Shown here: in pieces, positions 32,887 to 41,523 of the stretch | How positions within the stretch are numbered: the first letter of the stretch is position 1 | Layout of the letters: each line of letters starts with the position of its first letter | Source: a virus | Length of the DNA: 64,000 nt | IMG/VR virus record: IMGVR_UViG_3300046028_006182 | Location: 1 to 64,000 of that record | Strand: one strand, 5' to 3' | Notes under the pieces: generated by a model | What the model was told of the DNA's origin: nothing | What the model saw: only the letters and a program-made list of their open reading frames with translations | Databases searched by the model: none | Program-made: the position numbers and the translations under genes

Positions 32887-33307
32887 CATCAATGCCTCTA
32901 TAAAGGGGGAAGTAGAGATATATGCTCTACTAAAAGACGGGAGTAGAGAGCTACTACTCTCTAAGGACAATGCCCTGCAGGTAGTTGCTAAACGAATGAT
33001 ATTCCAAGGCCTATCCGGTGACCTAGTTAATGGAAAGCTATCTAGCGTTGCACTATACAAAAATAGCCATACTACTCTACTAGCACTAGCTACTGTCTCC
33101 TCCTGGGACCACTCAGTAGCTGACGAGTTGACTATGACTGCAGTATTAGCTCCTGGGTACTTTGATGACACTATTACTTCCCTAGCCTTAATTAACTCAG
33201 CTTTAGTGGAGTTCTCAGTGTTAACTGGTTTCTCAGTTTATAAAGACCTCACTACTGCTATTGAGGTTAAATGGAAATTGACTTTTATAAACCTTAATAA
33301 CCTATAA
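32873..33307 (+). CDS. Fibre-associated protein (144 aa)
   Basis: It overlaps the holin-like gene by 14 bases. The sequence starts with a charged stretch, then alternates beta strands (Val-Glu-Ile-Tyr-Ala-Leu-Leu, Ser-Ser-Val-Ala-Leu-Tyr) and ends in Glu-Val-Lys-Trp-Lys-Leu-Thr-Phe-Ile-Asn. This pattern recurs in small structural proteins that precede tail fibres in Bacteroidetes phages. It is probably a fibre connector or tip, inferred from position. Confidence 0.6.
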   Translation: MKKDNINASIKGEVEIYALLKDGSRELLLSKDNALQVVAKRMIFQGLSGDLVNGKLSSVALYKNSHTTLLALATVSSWDHSVADELTMTAVLAPGYFDDTITSLALINSALVEFSVLTGFSVYKDLTTAIEVKWKLTFINLNNL

Positions 33308-33312
33308 CCTTT

Positions 33313-34659
33313 ATGGCAATAGAACGCAGATACCACAATTACCGAGACCCCATTAAGAGCTCAACTATACATGAGTCAGCTCAAGGTATACTACCAGCGG
33401 GTAGGTACAGGGGGTTAAATGAGATTGATAATCCCTCGGGGCTAGGCTTTGATTTAGTGACTACAGGCAATAGCCTTAGAACTAGGGGATTTCGATTTGT
33501 AGACAATGAGACCCCGGCTAACAATGCCGATGACCAAGGGGTAGTTGTTACACCGGAAGGCCAAGTAGTTCATTTTGATGGGGCTACTGCTCTAGCTTTT
33601 GTTACAAACTCAGGTAACCTTAATGACCGCATAGACTTGATAATCTACCGTCAGGATTGGGACACCACAGTAGGAGGCGTTGCTGGTACCTTCATAGTAA
33701 TACAGGGGGGGATGGGTGGACCAGTTACCCCGAGTATACCAGACCCAGATACTGATGCTGCTATCGGGTATTTAGAAATACCTGCCGGTGCTACACTAGC
33801 ATCCGCTATAACTTACGTACCCTATGATAGTCCCGATATCTCGGGTAGACCCTCTGCTAAAGTAGGTGAGTATAATAAGTTTACTAATCTAAACGCATTT
33901 AGCTATGCTCAAGCAGGAGTAACCGAGATACTGACCAGTACTTCGGCAGAGGCTATCCAGCTATCGAGCTTCGCTAACTCAGTTAACTACATACCATCGG
34001 CTCACTCTAACATAGTGGGTATTAAATCACCGGTTGGTTATGTAGCTGGTCTTACCTATAAGCTAACTAACTACGGGGCTGGCCCGATAAAGATAAGCAA
34101 TAACTTATCAATGCCTAGTGCAGATGAGCTAGACAATATCTTTGGTATATTAGTAAATAGCCCGGCAGGCTACATAGTACTCCAACCCGGAGACTCAGCC
34201 ATACTGGAGTTAGCTGACTCACAGTATTACATAGCTTGCTGGAGAGTAACACCAAGTGCTGATAACACAGGCGAGGATTGGATTACCCTAGGCACTGGCG
34301 GGGTATTTACCTATGTAAATAACTGGGCAACGGGAGCTCTAAGTAGCAACACAGCGAGATACCGAGTAACTGCTGCTGGTTATGTAGAGTTAGCTGGGCA
34401 CGTACAGAAAACTGCGGGCTCTTTTGCGGTGGAGAATATCGTAACGAATATCCCGGCTGCTTTAATGCCAACGACAGCGGCATTCTATAGTGCTGGGGTA
34501 ATGGTAGGACTGGGTGGCTCTGGCAATGTTAGAAGAAACGCAGTATTAACCTTATCTCCTACTAGCAGTAACCTACTAGCTATGCAGGCATTTGACTCGG
34601 CAATGGCAATAGGGGATGTAGTTCTGTTGGATGGTATAAGATGGAGACCTGGTATCTAA
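33313..34659 (+). CDS. Tail fibre / receptor-binding protein
   Basis: The last virion gene of the rightward block encodes 448 residues. The N-terminal 170 residues hold a structured baseplate-attachment part (Val-Val-Val-Thr-Pro-Glu-Gly-Gln-Val-Val-His-Phe-Asp-Gly; Ile-Gly-Tyr-Leu-Glu-Ile-Pro-Ala-Gly), then a beta-rich shaft, and from about residue 315 a C-terminal head-like domain (Trp-Ile-Thr-Leu-Gly-Thr-Gly...Tyr-Arg-Val-Thr-Ala-Ala-Gly-Tyr-Val-Glu-Leu-Ala-Gly) as in many phage fibres. This tip probably contacts the host receptor. A bidirectional hairpin follows. Confidence 0.8.
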   Translation: MAIERRYHNYRDPIKSSTIHESAQGILPAGRYRGLNEIDNPSGLGFDLVTTGNSLRTRGFRFVDNETPANNADDQGVVVTPEGQVVHFDGATALAFVTNSGNLNDRIDLIIYRQDWDTTVGGVAGTFIVIQGGMGGPVTPSIPDPDTDAAIGYLEIPAGATLASAITYVPYDSPDISGRPSAKVGEYNKFTNLNAFSYAQAGVTEILTSTSAEAIQLSSFANSVNYIPSAHSNIVGIKSPVGYVAGLTYKLTNYGAGPIKISNNLSMPSADELDNIFGILVNSPAGYIVLQPGDSAILELADSQYYIACWRVTPSADNTGEDWITLGTGGVFTYVNNWATGALSSNTARYRVTAAGYVELAGHVQKTAGSFAVENIVTNIPAALMPTTAAFYSAGVMVGLGGSGNVRRNAVLTLSPTSSNLLAMQAFDSAMAIGDVVLLDGIRWRPGI

Positions 34660-34674
34660 TCATTAGATAGATGG

Positions 34675-34702
34675 AAGCCCTACTCTTAACTGAGTAGGGC
34701 TT
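34675..34702. terminator. Hairpin between convergent genes
   Basis: AAGCCCTACTC (34675-34685) pairs with GAGTAGGGCTT (34692-34702) in a perfect 11-bp stem with a 6-base loop. Downstream on the plus strand is TTTCTTGTCTT. It ends the virion operon and overlaps the stop of the leftward sigma-like gene, so it may terminate both. Confidence 0.85.
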
Positions 34703-35363
34703 TCTTGTCTTCGTTCTTTTGGAAGTAATCTCTTGCCGACTCAATAGCTATTTGTATCTCATGCTTAAGGCTTCTAACATAAGTAGTACCATTGCTCTTA
34801 GTGTCTAGCCCTAAATACTCAACCAATAGGGCAGTGGGTATTTTAGATAGGTTATGCTTATCTGCCTCTGCCATGCGAGTAACAATATATGATGGAGGCT
34901 CTAGCTCGATAGTAAATAAAAAGAAAGCATCCTCCGAGAGGTTATCTTTCAAGTAATTCATTGCATCAGTAAGAACTCTTTGGGTGTCTAGCTCGGTATT
35001 TAAGATTTCATCATACCCTATATCGCAACCCTCAAAGAAGTGATAATCCTCAACTTGCATCGTTTGGGCGATAGCTTTGTTATTTTGATTATAGCTGGTA
35101 TTCAATATCCTAAACTTATACATCTTTAGGGAATTGATTACATACCCGAGTAGGTTATCGGGTGTCTTAGTTTTGTGGTATTTTTGAAAGACATATAGTA
35201 ATTTAATATCCAACCAGGAGAGGATATCCTCATATTCTACTTTAAAGTGGTGGGGGTTAATATCTCTAGCAATCTTTCTACGCAGGTTATAGGTTGATTG
35301 GTAGATGTGATTGAATAGCTTTTCATCGTACTCATCAAGAGTACGGAGTCTGTGTTCTTCCAT
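34686..35363 (-). CDS. Putative phage sigma factor (sigma-70-like)
   Basis: The 225-residue leftward gene resembles small sigma factors. Residues 43-95 fit region 2: Glu-Asp-Ile-Leu-Ser-Trp-Leu-Asp-Ile-Lys-Leu-Leu-Tyr-Val-Phe-Gln-Lys-Tyr, then Leu-Leu-Gly-Tyr-Val-Ile-Asn-Ser-Leu-Lys-Met-Tyr. Residues 168-215 form a possible region 4 helix-turn-helix (Ser-Lys-Ile-Pro-Thr-Ala-Leu-Leu-Val-Glu-Tyr-Leu-Gly-Leu). It would direct host RNA polymerase to phage promoters. It stands alone on the minus strand between virion and replication modules and has its own host-type promoter. The identification is by pattern and should be tested by structure comparison. Confidence 0.65.
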   Translation of the reverse strand: MEEHRLRTLDEYDEKLFNHIYQSTYNLRRKIARDINPHHFKVEYEDILSWLDIKLLYVFQKYHKTKTPDNLLGYVINSLKMYKFRILNTSYNQNNKAIAQTMQVEDYHFFEGCDIGYDEILNTELDTQRVLTDAMNYLKDNLSEDAFFLFTIELEPPSYIVTRMAEADKHNLSKIPTALLVEYLGLDTKSNGTTYVRSLKHEIQIAIESARDYFQKNEDKKALLS

Positions 35364-35397
35364 ATTACCCGGGGTTTATTAGTTATTATGTTATTCC

Positions 35398-35429
35398 CAA
35401 ATTTAAGATAAATATTTGAAATTTGCAAA
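35398..35429 (-). promoter_or_regulatory. Bacteroidetes-type promoter for the sigma-like gene
   Basis: On the minus strand TTTG (35429-35426), 20 bases, then TAAATTTG (35405-35398) fits the consensus. The start codon is 35 bases further on. So the sigma-like gene is read by the host's own polymerase. The rest of 35364-35552 is AT-rich with no gene. A plus-strand promoter for the replication genes should lie there, but I see only an imperfect TACTTTTA near 35526. Confidence 0.75.
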
Positions 35430-35552
35430 TAACCCCATAAAAATAGTTTTTTAAATTCATCGAGATTACTCTTGTAAATATAACGTAACATAGGGAAATT
35501 AAGAATTTATTATTTTTAGAGGGGATTACTTTTATTAGAAAAGAATGATACT

Positions 35553-36956
35553 ATGGCGGATAAATTTCAGTTTGGGACAGACTTTCAACAGGAGATACTC
35601 AAGGTTACAGCTACTGACAAGAACAACTACAAGATAATACAGTTATACCAACCCGAATACTTTACTCTACTAACACACAAAGCTATAGCCTTTGCCTTTA
35701 AGCGTTATTTTAAGGCTACCGGGAGCTTACCTAATAAGATAGTATTAAGGGAGGAGCTAAGGAAGGTATTCAGGCTAAAGAGCTATAGTGCTGACTACGA
35801 CGAAGCTACTAAAAACCGTACTTTTAAGATAGCCTCCAAGCTATACGCAACTCCCTCTACTAGACCCGAGGATATTATCGAGAGTACCAAGAAGTTTGCT
35901 AGGTTTACCCTGCTCAAGGAGGAAATCTCTAACGTGGACCTGCTCGACTTTGATAACTACGATAAATTCCAGACCAGGGTACAGAATGCTATTACCTTTG
36001 GGCATGAGTCATCCGATAGGGTTGGTACTTTTGTAGTGGGTGGGATAAGAGCTAGGCAAACAGAGCGAAAATTTAGATCCCCAATGGTGGAGTTGCCATA
36101 CCGCCAATGGAACAAGATGATGAATGGCAATGGCTCTGAGAAAGGCAGCTTGATTTGTATATTGGGTAAAGAGAAGGACTTTAAAACGGGTATGCTTATA
36201 AACATCGCTAGAGCCCGACTGCGAAGAGCTAAAAAGATACTCTACATTGACCTTGAGAATAACGAAAGCCCCCTAGCAACTAGGGCTGAGCAATCAATAG
36301 CTCGGTTAACTAAGGAGGATATCCTTTTAGGTAAGAATGACTTAGCTATCCAGAAGATAATGAGGAGGTACCAAAGGATAGGGGCTGAGTTATATATAAA
36401 AAGACTCCCCGCTTACCATGCTACCTGTAACACTATACAAGCCGAGATGGACAAGATGTATAGAGAGTATGGTATTAAGTTTGACGAGATAGTGTTAGAC
36501 TTCATAGGCTTGCTGGGAGCACTCTCTGGCGCTAAGGATGATTTACAACGTATCTCGGATGCCACCGTCGATTTCAAGAACCTGCTGTCCTCTAATCAAA
36601 TAGACCTAGGGTACACAGCTATGCACGTAACTCGGGAGGGGGAAGCTGCTCGGAAGAATACATGCTACATACCTAATGACATTGCCAAGTGTAAAGACAT
36701 TGGGCGACACGTAGATATGCTAGTGGGTATCAACTCAAATGACAATGAGGACCGGGAAGGGGTTATGAGGGTAGAGATGATAGAGCAAAGGGATGGTTTA
36801 CCCTTTGGTAGAGTACTTCTCTGGGTAGATAAGAAAACTCAGCACGTTAAGGAATTCACTATCAAAGAGGAGGAGGCCTATAAACAGCAGATGCAGGAGG
36901 TTATAGACTCTGCCGATGACGTTAAGCGCAAACAGAAAAACTCTAAAGACTTATGA
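35553..36956 (+). CDS. Replicative DNA helicase (DnaB/gp41-like)
   Basis: The 467-residue protein has an N-terminal helical domain (1-160) and a RecA-like motor: Ile-Leu-Gly-Lys-Glu-Lys-Asp-Phe-Lys-Thr-Gly (Walker A, about 201-211, with Phe for the usual Gly before Lys), Ile-Leu-Tyr-Ile-Asp-Leu-Glu-Asn-Asn-Glu (motif 1a), and Glu-Ile-Val-Leu-Asp-Phe-Ile-Gly (Walker B, about 311). Hexameric helicases of this family unwind the fork ahead of the polymerase. The primase gene overlaps it by four bases. Confidence 0.85.
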   Translation: MADKFQFGTDFQQEILKVTATDKNNYKIIQLYQPEYFTLLTHKAIAFAFKRYFKATGSLPNKIVLREELRKVFRLKSYSADYDEATKNRTFKIASKLYATPSTRPEDIIESTKKFARFTLLKEEISNVDLLDFDNYDKFQTRVQNAITFGHESSDRVGTFVVGGIRARQTERKFRSPMVELPYRQWNKMMNGNGSEKGSLICILGKEKDFKTGMLINIARARLRRAKKILYIDLENNESPLATRAEQSIARLTKEDILLGKNDLAIQKIMRRYQRIGAELYIKRLPAYHATCNTIQAEMDKMYREYGIKFDEIVLDFIGLLGALSGAKDDLQRISDATVDFKNLLSSNQIDLGYTAMHVTREGEAARKNTCYIPNDIAKCKDIGRHVDMLVGINSNDNEDREGVMRVEMIEQRDGLPFGRVLLWVDKKTQHVKEFTIKEEEAYKQQMQEVIDSADDVKRKQKNSKDL

Positions 36957-37924
36957 GCTATAACCAGCAACTAAGGGGTAAGATAGTAGAGTATTTTGTA
37001 AAGAGGTATTCTCTAAGGCCTGCTCCCCGGGGCTGGATGCGGGGAGATTGCCCTGTATGCAGGGACAAGAACATATTTGGCATTAACACCCACAGCCTAT
37101 CCACTAATTGTTTTAAGAATAAGTGTACAGAGGGTATTAGTGCTAGTAAGCTCATTATGCAGATTGAGGGAATATCTACTCGGCACGAGCTATATAAGTT
37201 ACTAGAAGCATTCGATGGTACTGCCTACTCGGAAGTAGAAGTAGACTATCAGCCCAGCAGAAAGAAAAAGCCTATAGAATTTCCCGAGTCATACATTCCT
37301 CTAGGTCTATCCGATAACTCCGTAATGGCCCGTAAGGCTAGGAAGGTTTGGAAAAGCCGGGGTTTTTCTATATATAAAGCCACCGTTAATGGCATAGGGT
37401 TTTGCTCATCTGGTGAGTACCGAGGCTACTTTATACTACCCTATTACGTAAAAGGGGAATTGGTATACTTTACAACTCGTAGGTTCTTATCCTCGTTTGG
37501 CCCCAAATTCAAGAACCCCAGTATAGATGACTTCAATGTAGGGAAAAGCCAGTTAATATATAACATCGACGCTTTCCATATCTACCAGAGTATAGACCTA
37601 TTCGAGTCTATTACTAACGCTAATACCTTGGGGAGTAGAGGAGTTGCATTCGGGGGTAAATACCTTTCAGACTGGCAAAAGCAATTTATAATTGAGTCGC
37701 CCTGTGAAAGGTTAACTATATCCCTAGACCGAGACGCATACAAGGAGGCTATTGAATTAGCCTTAGAGTTGGTTTTTTATAAAAAGGTGAGGATAGTACT
37801 TTTCAAGGACAGTCGAGATGCAAATGACCTGGGTAAAAAAGCCTACCTAGAGTTAAGAAAGAAATCAAAGTGGTTGGATTTTAAAACACTTAATAAAATG
37901 CTACAGGATGAGAAGAGTAAATAG
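36953..37924 (+). CDS. DNA primase (zinc finger plus toprim)
   Basis: The 323-residue protein has a Cys4 zinc finger at about residues 31-61 (Cys-Pro-Val-Cys ... Cys-Phe-Lys-Asn-Lys-Cys), a central section, and a toprim domain with Leu-Thr-Ile-Ser-Leu-Asp-Arg-Asp near 260 as the acidic metal site. It makes RNA primers for lagging-strand synthesis together with the helicase encoded just before it. Confidence 0.85.
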   Translation: MSYNQQLRGKIVEYFVKRYSLRPAPRGWMRGDCPVCRDKNIFGINTHSLSTNCFKNKCTEGISASKLIMQIEGISTRHELYKLLEAFDGTAYSEVEVDYQPSRKKKPIEFPESYIPLGLSDNSVMARKARKVWKSRGFSIYKATVNGIGFCSSGEYRGYFILPYYVKGELVYFTTRRFLSSFGPKFKNPSIDDFNVGKSQLIYNIDAFHIYQSIDLFESITNANTLGSRGVAFGGKYLSDWQKQFIIESPCERLTISLDRDAYKEAIELALELVFYKKVRIVLFKDSRDANDLGKKAYLELRKKSKWLDFKTLNKMLQDEKSK

Positions 37925-38735
37925 CCTCCACATAACCCATCCCGACTTTGTTAAAGTATTAGAGTCAGTTATTGGGAAGAAAAGGATTACCCCCGACGAG
38001 ATTGAACAGGTTTTTAAGAAAGCCTCCAAGTTACAAATCACTAGCCGCTCCATAGATGTCAAAGCCTATAAAAATAACAAGCTATCAAACGTAGCTTTAG
38101 CCAAGAAAACTGATGGTGAGCTATTTAGCCATTTACTAAAGGTAATAAGACAGAGCCACAAGCATCGAGGAGTGAGGATGTATAATGAGGGTGATCCTGA
38201 GTGGGCTACTATTAAGAAACTAAGCAGCGAAGCCAATGCTTTTTGTGAGAACAACAGCCTAGAGCGGGTAGACGGATATAAGAAGTATATCCAAACAGCT
38301 ATGCCACTAATGAAGTCCTTTATTCTACCGAGGATGCTAGGCTTATCCTCTGTGATAGCCGATACTTATGAAGCTTTAGAGGAGATAAGGCTAGATGATA
38401 ACAAAGACCTTACTGCTAGGGTTTACCAAAGATACCTGCAGGTTATAAATGAAAAAACCTCTATCATCCCCAACTACTCCAAAGAGCCCCTACAATATAA
38501 GTACTTCATTGAGTGTGCTCAGATGTGCAAGCAGCTTAGAGTAGAGCCCCTCGACTTTATAAAAGCTCAATTCGAGTATCTACCGTCAGTGCCCTACCCA
38601 TCCCAGCTAGTTGGAGAGAAGGCTAGGAATAGAGTAAGTAGGTACTTATATGATGTAGCCAGTAATAAGATACAAAAACCCCAGGATGACCCCGTATTGG
38701 TAATAGACTTCTCTAAGATTAAAAAGTCAAGATAA
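37908..38735 (+). CDS. Replication-module protein, unknown (275 aa)
   Basis: Not recognised. It is almost wholly helical, with basic and acidic patches and a basic C-terminus (Phe-Ser-Lys-Ile-Lys-Lys-Ser-Arg). It lies between primase (17-base overlap) and a UvsW-like helicase. A helicase loader or primosome adaptor would fit this place and composition, but that is inference. Confidence 0.75.
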   Translation: MRRVNSLHITHPDFVKVLESVIGKKRITPDEIEQVFKKASKLQITSRSIDVKAYKNNKLSNVALAKKTDGELFSHLLKVIRQSHKHRGVRMYNEGDPEWATIKKLSSEANAFCENNSLERVDGYKKYIQTAMPLMKSFILPRMLGLSSVIADTYEALEEIRLDDNKDLTARVYQRYLQVINEKTSIIPNYSKEPLQYKYFIECAQMCKQLRVEPLDFIKAQFEYLPSVPYPSQLVGEKARNRVSRYLYDVASNKIQKPQDDPVLVIDFSKIKKSR

Positions 38736-38736
38736 C

Positions 38737-40182
38737 ATGGCTACTAAACAGGACACCCTGGTATTCCAGGTAAGTAATAACAAGACTAAAATAATTGGGG
38801 ACCCTAAAACTATTGGTTTAATAAGGGAAGACTTTAAAGTAAGAAGCCCAAATGCCTTCTTCTCCCCCGCTTACAGAACTCGGAAATGGGATGGCTTTAT
38901 CCGGTATATCACCGATGTAGGTAATTTTGATACCGGTTTATTGCCCGATGTACTAGGCTATTGCGAGAAGCATAAACTACGAATAGAGATACAGGACCGG
39001 AGAGACTCATATAATCCCCCGGAAGTAGCCAGCAGTATCGGTGAGTTTAATCTTAGACCATACCAAGCCGATGTAGTAGCTGCCTGCATTAGTAATAAGA
39101 TACACACTCTATCTTTCCCAAGGGGTATAGTAGTAGCAGCTACCAACTCAGGTAAAAACTTAATGATAGCCTCAATATTCAAGTCTTTCCCCGAGCATAC
39201 AAGGGGTATAGTCTTACTAAAAGAGAAGGAGTGGTACGAAACATCAGTGATTGAGCTTTCAGAATTGCTAGGAGAAGAAGTTGGCTACCTCAATGCCAAG
39301 TCCTACAAGCCAGGTAGGTTATTGATAGCAATGATGCCCACACTATACTCGAAGCTTACTAAGCCAATTACTAAAGTAGAATACTCTAAACTACTAGCCG
39401 AGATAGACTTGGTTATCGCTGACGAGGGAGATACCACTACCTCTAACCAATTTAAAACAGTCCTACTTAAATGCTCTAATAGTTATGCACGGTATGCCCT
39501 TTCCGGTACCGCATTGATGGGTAAGTACAAAAAGGACTTGCTGAAACACTATGAGCTAAAGAAGTTCTTTGGGGATAAGTTGGTAGAGATAACGAATGAT
39601 TTTATGATTTCAAAGGGCTATTCGACCAAGCCCCTAGTGGTTATAGTAAAGGGTAATAGAGAAGTGGAAATAAGCGGTGATTACCAAGAAGAATATACCC
39701 AAGGCATTGTTCAGAACAAAGCTCGTAACAAAAGGATTTTACGAAGAGCGAAGTACCATGCCGGTAAAGGCAGATACCCTATGCTAATAATCTGCAAAAG
39801 GCATGAGCATATCGAGAAGTTAGCCAAGCTATTTAAAAAGGAATTACCGGGGGTAGTTATTGAAGCAGTCCACCACAAAACAGAAAACCGCAAAGATATA
39901 ATCCAGGCCTTTACTAAGGGTAATATTGAAATACTGATAGCTTCCCACATAGTTAAACGGGCTAAGAACTTCCCTTTAATAAGGTACCTATGCAATGCCA
40001 GTGCGGGTGACTCGGAGGAGGATATAGTTCAGATGGTGGGCCGGGGATTAAGGACACATGAGTCTAAGTCCCGGATATACATTGATGACTTTCATGACAC
40101 AGGTGCATACCTTCTAAGGCATTCAAGACACCGGATAAAGTATTATAAAACCCAAAAGTTTAAGGTAATACAAAAATACTAA
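38737..40182 (+). CDS. SF2 DNA helicase (UvsW-like)
   Basis: The 481-residue superfamily 2 helicase shows Leu-Arg-Pro-Tyr-Gln-Ala-Asp (Q-motif-like, about 106), Val-Ala-Ala-Thr-Asn-Ser-Gly-Lys-Asn (motif I, with Asn after Lys instead of Thr/Ser), Leu-Val-Ile-Ala-Asp-Glu-Gly-Asp (DEAD-type motif II, about 224-231), Ala-Leu-Ser-Gly-Thr-Ala (motif III), and Gln-Met-Val-Gly-Arg-Gly-Leu-Arg (motif VI). UvsW-type enzymes resolve R-loops and branched DNA and help switch to recombination-dependent replication. Confidence 0.85.
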   Translation: MATKQDTLVFQVSNNKTKIIGDPKTIGLIREDFKVRSPNAFFSPAYRTRKWDGFIRYITDVGNFDTGLLPDVLGYCEKHKLRIEIQDRRDSYNPPEVASSIGEFNLRPYQADVVAACISNKIHTLSFPRGIVVAATNSGKNLMIASIFKSFPEHTRGIVLLKEKEWYETSVIELSELLGEEVGYLNAKSYKPGRLLIAMMPTLYSKLTKPITKVEYSKLLAEIDLVIADEGDTTTSNQFKTVLLKCSNSYARYALSGTALMGKYKKDLLKHYELKKFFGDKLVEITNDFMISKGYSTKPLVVIVKGNREVEISGDYQEEYTQGIVQNKARNKRILRRAKYHAGKGRYPMLIICKRHEHIEKLAKLFKKELPGVVIEAVHHKTENRKDIIQAFTKGNIEILIASHIVKRAKNFPLIRYLCNASAGDSEEDIVQMVGRGLRTHESKSRIYIDDFHDTGAYLLRHSRHRIKYYKTQKFKVIQKY

Positions 40183-40214
40183 TAGTATACTCTTATAAAT
40201 AATACTGAACTATT

Positions 40215-40643
40215 ATGCCCAAGGATAAAGACAAAACCAAGAAAAGACGGAAGAGGCCCAGCAGTACACCAGAGAATTTCGATTGGTTTAAACCAGTAGT
40301 AACTGCGGATAAACTAGGGGGAGAAGAAGACCCTTGCTTTGGTAAGCTATACAGCTTGGTACATAAAGCTTGCGGTAGTTGTGGGGATAGCGAACTCTGT
40401 GCTATAGTATACTCCCACCAACTCCATAAAGCCCGTGCCGAGCAAGAAGAAAAGGTAGAGTTTAAGGACTTAGCTGAGGGTGCTTATAAAGCTGAGGGTG
40501 ACAAGAAGATAAGAGCTCTTGCTAAAAAACTCCTGATAGCTGGTAAGTCCTCTAAAGTTATTAAAGCTAGGCTACTAACTAAGTATGGAGTAGTAGAAGC
40601 GGACGCTATAAAGATTATTAATAAACTTAAAGCCAAAATGTAA
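40215..40643 (+). CDS. Small Cys4-motif protein (142 aa)
   Basis: The N-terminal 20 residues are very basic. Residues 42-62 hold four Cys in the order Asp-Pro-Cys-Phe-Gly-Lys, Ala-Cys-Gly-Ser-Cys, Glu-Leu-Cys, a pattern suited to zinc or an iron-sulfur cluster. The C-terminal 80 residues are helical and end in a three-helix, HTH-like section (Ser-Lys-Val-Ile-Lys-Ala-Arg-Leu-Leu-Thr-Lys-Tyr-Gly). Its place between helicase and nucleotide genes suggests a nucleic-acid-binding accessory. The function is unknown. Confidence 0.7.
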   Translation: MPKDKDKTKKRRKRPSSTPENFDWFKPVVTADKLGGEEDPCFGKLYSLVHKACGSCGDSELCAIVYSHQLHKARAEQEEKVEFKDLAEGAYKAEGDKKIRALAKKLLIAGKSSKVIKARLLTKYGVVEADAIKIINKLKAKM

Positions 40644-40647
40644 GGCG

Positions 40648-41523
40648 ATGAAAAAGAGTATAAAAGACGTATCCCAATACCAGGTACCATTTACTTGGGG
40701 AACAGAGCTTCATAGCAAAGAGCTAGCTATAATGTTTAATAAGCAGCGGGAGGTAATCGAGCTATTTTCTAGCATTGAGAGATTACCAGCTTTGCCTCTA
40801 GACATCGGTAAAGCCGATAGCATGAGCTTTCTAAGAGACCTGCTATTTAGGGCTAACATCGAGCTATCAGAGGCTTACACTGAGTACCTAAAGCTATTAA
40901 CCATGCTTTCCTCTAATGTAGATAGAGAAGACATGATACCTACGCTATATGCTTTTAATGAGGAGCTAGCTGACATAGCTCACTTCCTTATTGAGGCCAT
41001 GATATACTCCAATATAGAGGTAGACGATTTAGAGAATTACCTAGATATCTACCTTGAGAGAAATGAGTTCAAGGGTATGTCTAGTAAAGGTAACCCGTTA
41101 GCAACATCACTTAGGGTAGCCCAGTACTTAAACAACACCATTGGTTATCCCCAAATTTTGAAGTTGCCGGCTTTCAATATCCTAGCAGGCTATGAGGAAG
41201 AAAGCATTTGCTTGAAGGGTGGTTCTCGTATTACCCCCGATAGGCTATTCATATTCCAGGACAGTGCTTGGAGGATAACCCATGAGTTAATGAGCTGTGC
41301 TAACCACTTACGGAGCTCTAACTGGTCACTATCCGGTACTCAAACGGATTTTGCTTTATACCACGAGAAATTACTTTCCGTTTGGATAGAGTTTTGCAGA
41401 CTGCTAGTGGCCTTGGATATTGACGTTGTTAACATCTATAGCCTCTACTACCGAAAAAATATTATAAACCAAGAGAGAGCTAAATCTCTGATATTAAAAA
41501 CAACCCATGGGAAGAAAAGTTAA
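40648..41523 (+). CDS. All-alpha dUTPase-like (dimeric dUTPase family)
   Basis: The 291-residue helical protein carries the all-alpha NTP pyrophosphohydrolase pattern: Glu-Leu-Ser-Glu-Ala-Tyr-Thr-Glu (about 72-79), then Glu-Glu-Leu-Ala-Asp-Ile-Ala-His-Phe (about 108-116), and a late Tyr-Tyr-Arg-Lys-Asn-Ile-Ile-Asn-Gln-Glu-Arg near 268, which is typical of dimeric dUTPases. Such enzymes remove dUTP or dCTP from the pool and feed the monophosphate to thymidylate-synthase-type enzymes, two of which follow. The assignment is by motif. The insert of about 110 residues between motifs is larger than usual. Confidence 0.62.
   Translation: MKKSIKDVSQYQVPFTWGTELHSKELAIMFNKQREVIELFSSIERLPALPLDIGKADSMSFLRDLLFRANIELSEAYTEYLKLLTMLSSNVDREDMIPTLYAFNEELADIAHFLIEAMIYSNIEVDDLENYLDIYLERNEFKGMSSKGNPLATSLRVAQYLNNTIGYPQILKLPAFNILAGYEEESICLKGGSRITPDRLFIFQDSAWRITHELMSCANHLRSSNWSLSGTQTDFALYHEKLLSVWIEFCRLLVALDIDVVNIYSLYYRKNIINQERAKSLILKTTHGKKS

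Noticed and set aside
33313-34659. Diversity-generating retroelement target in the fibre gene
   Set aside because: No reverse transcriptase, template repeat or adenine-biased variable region was seen in the window.
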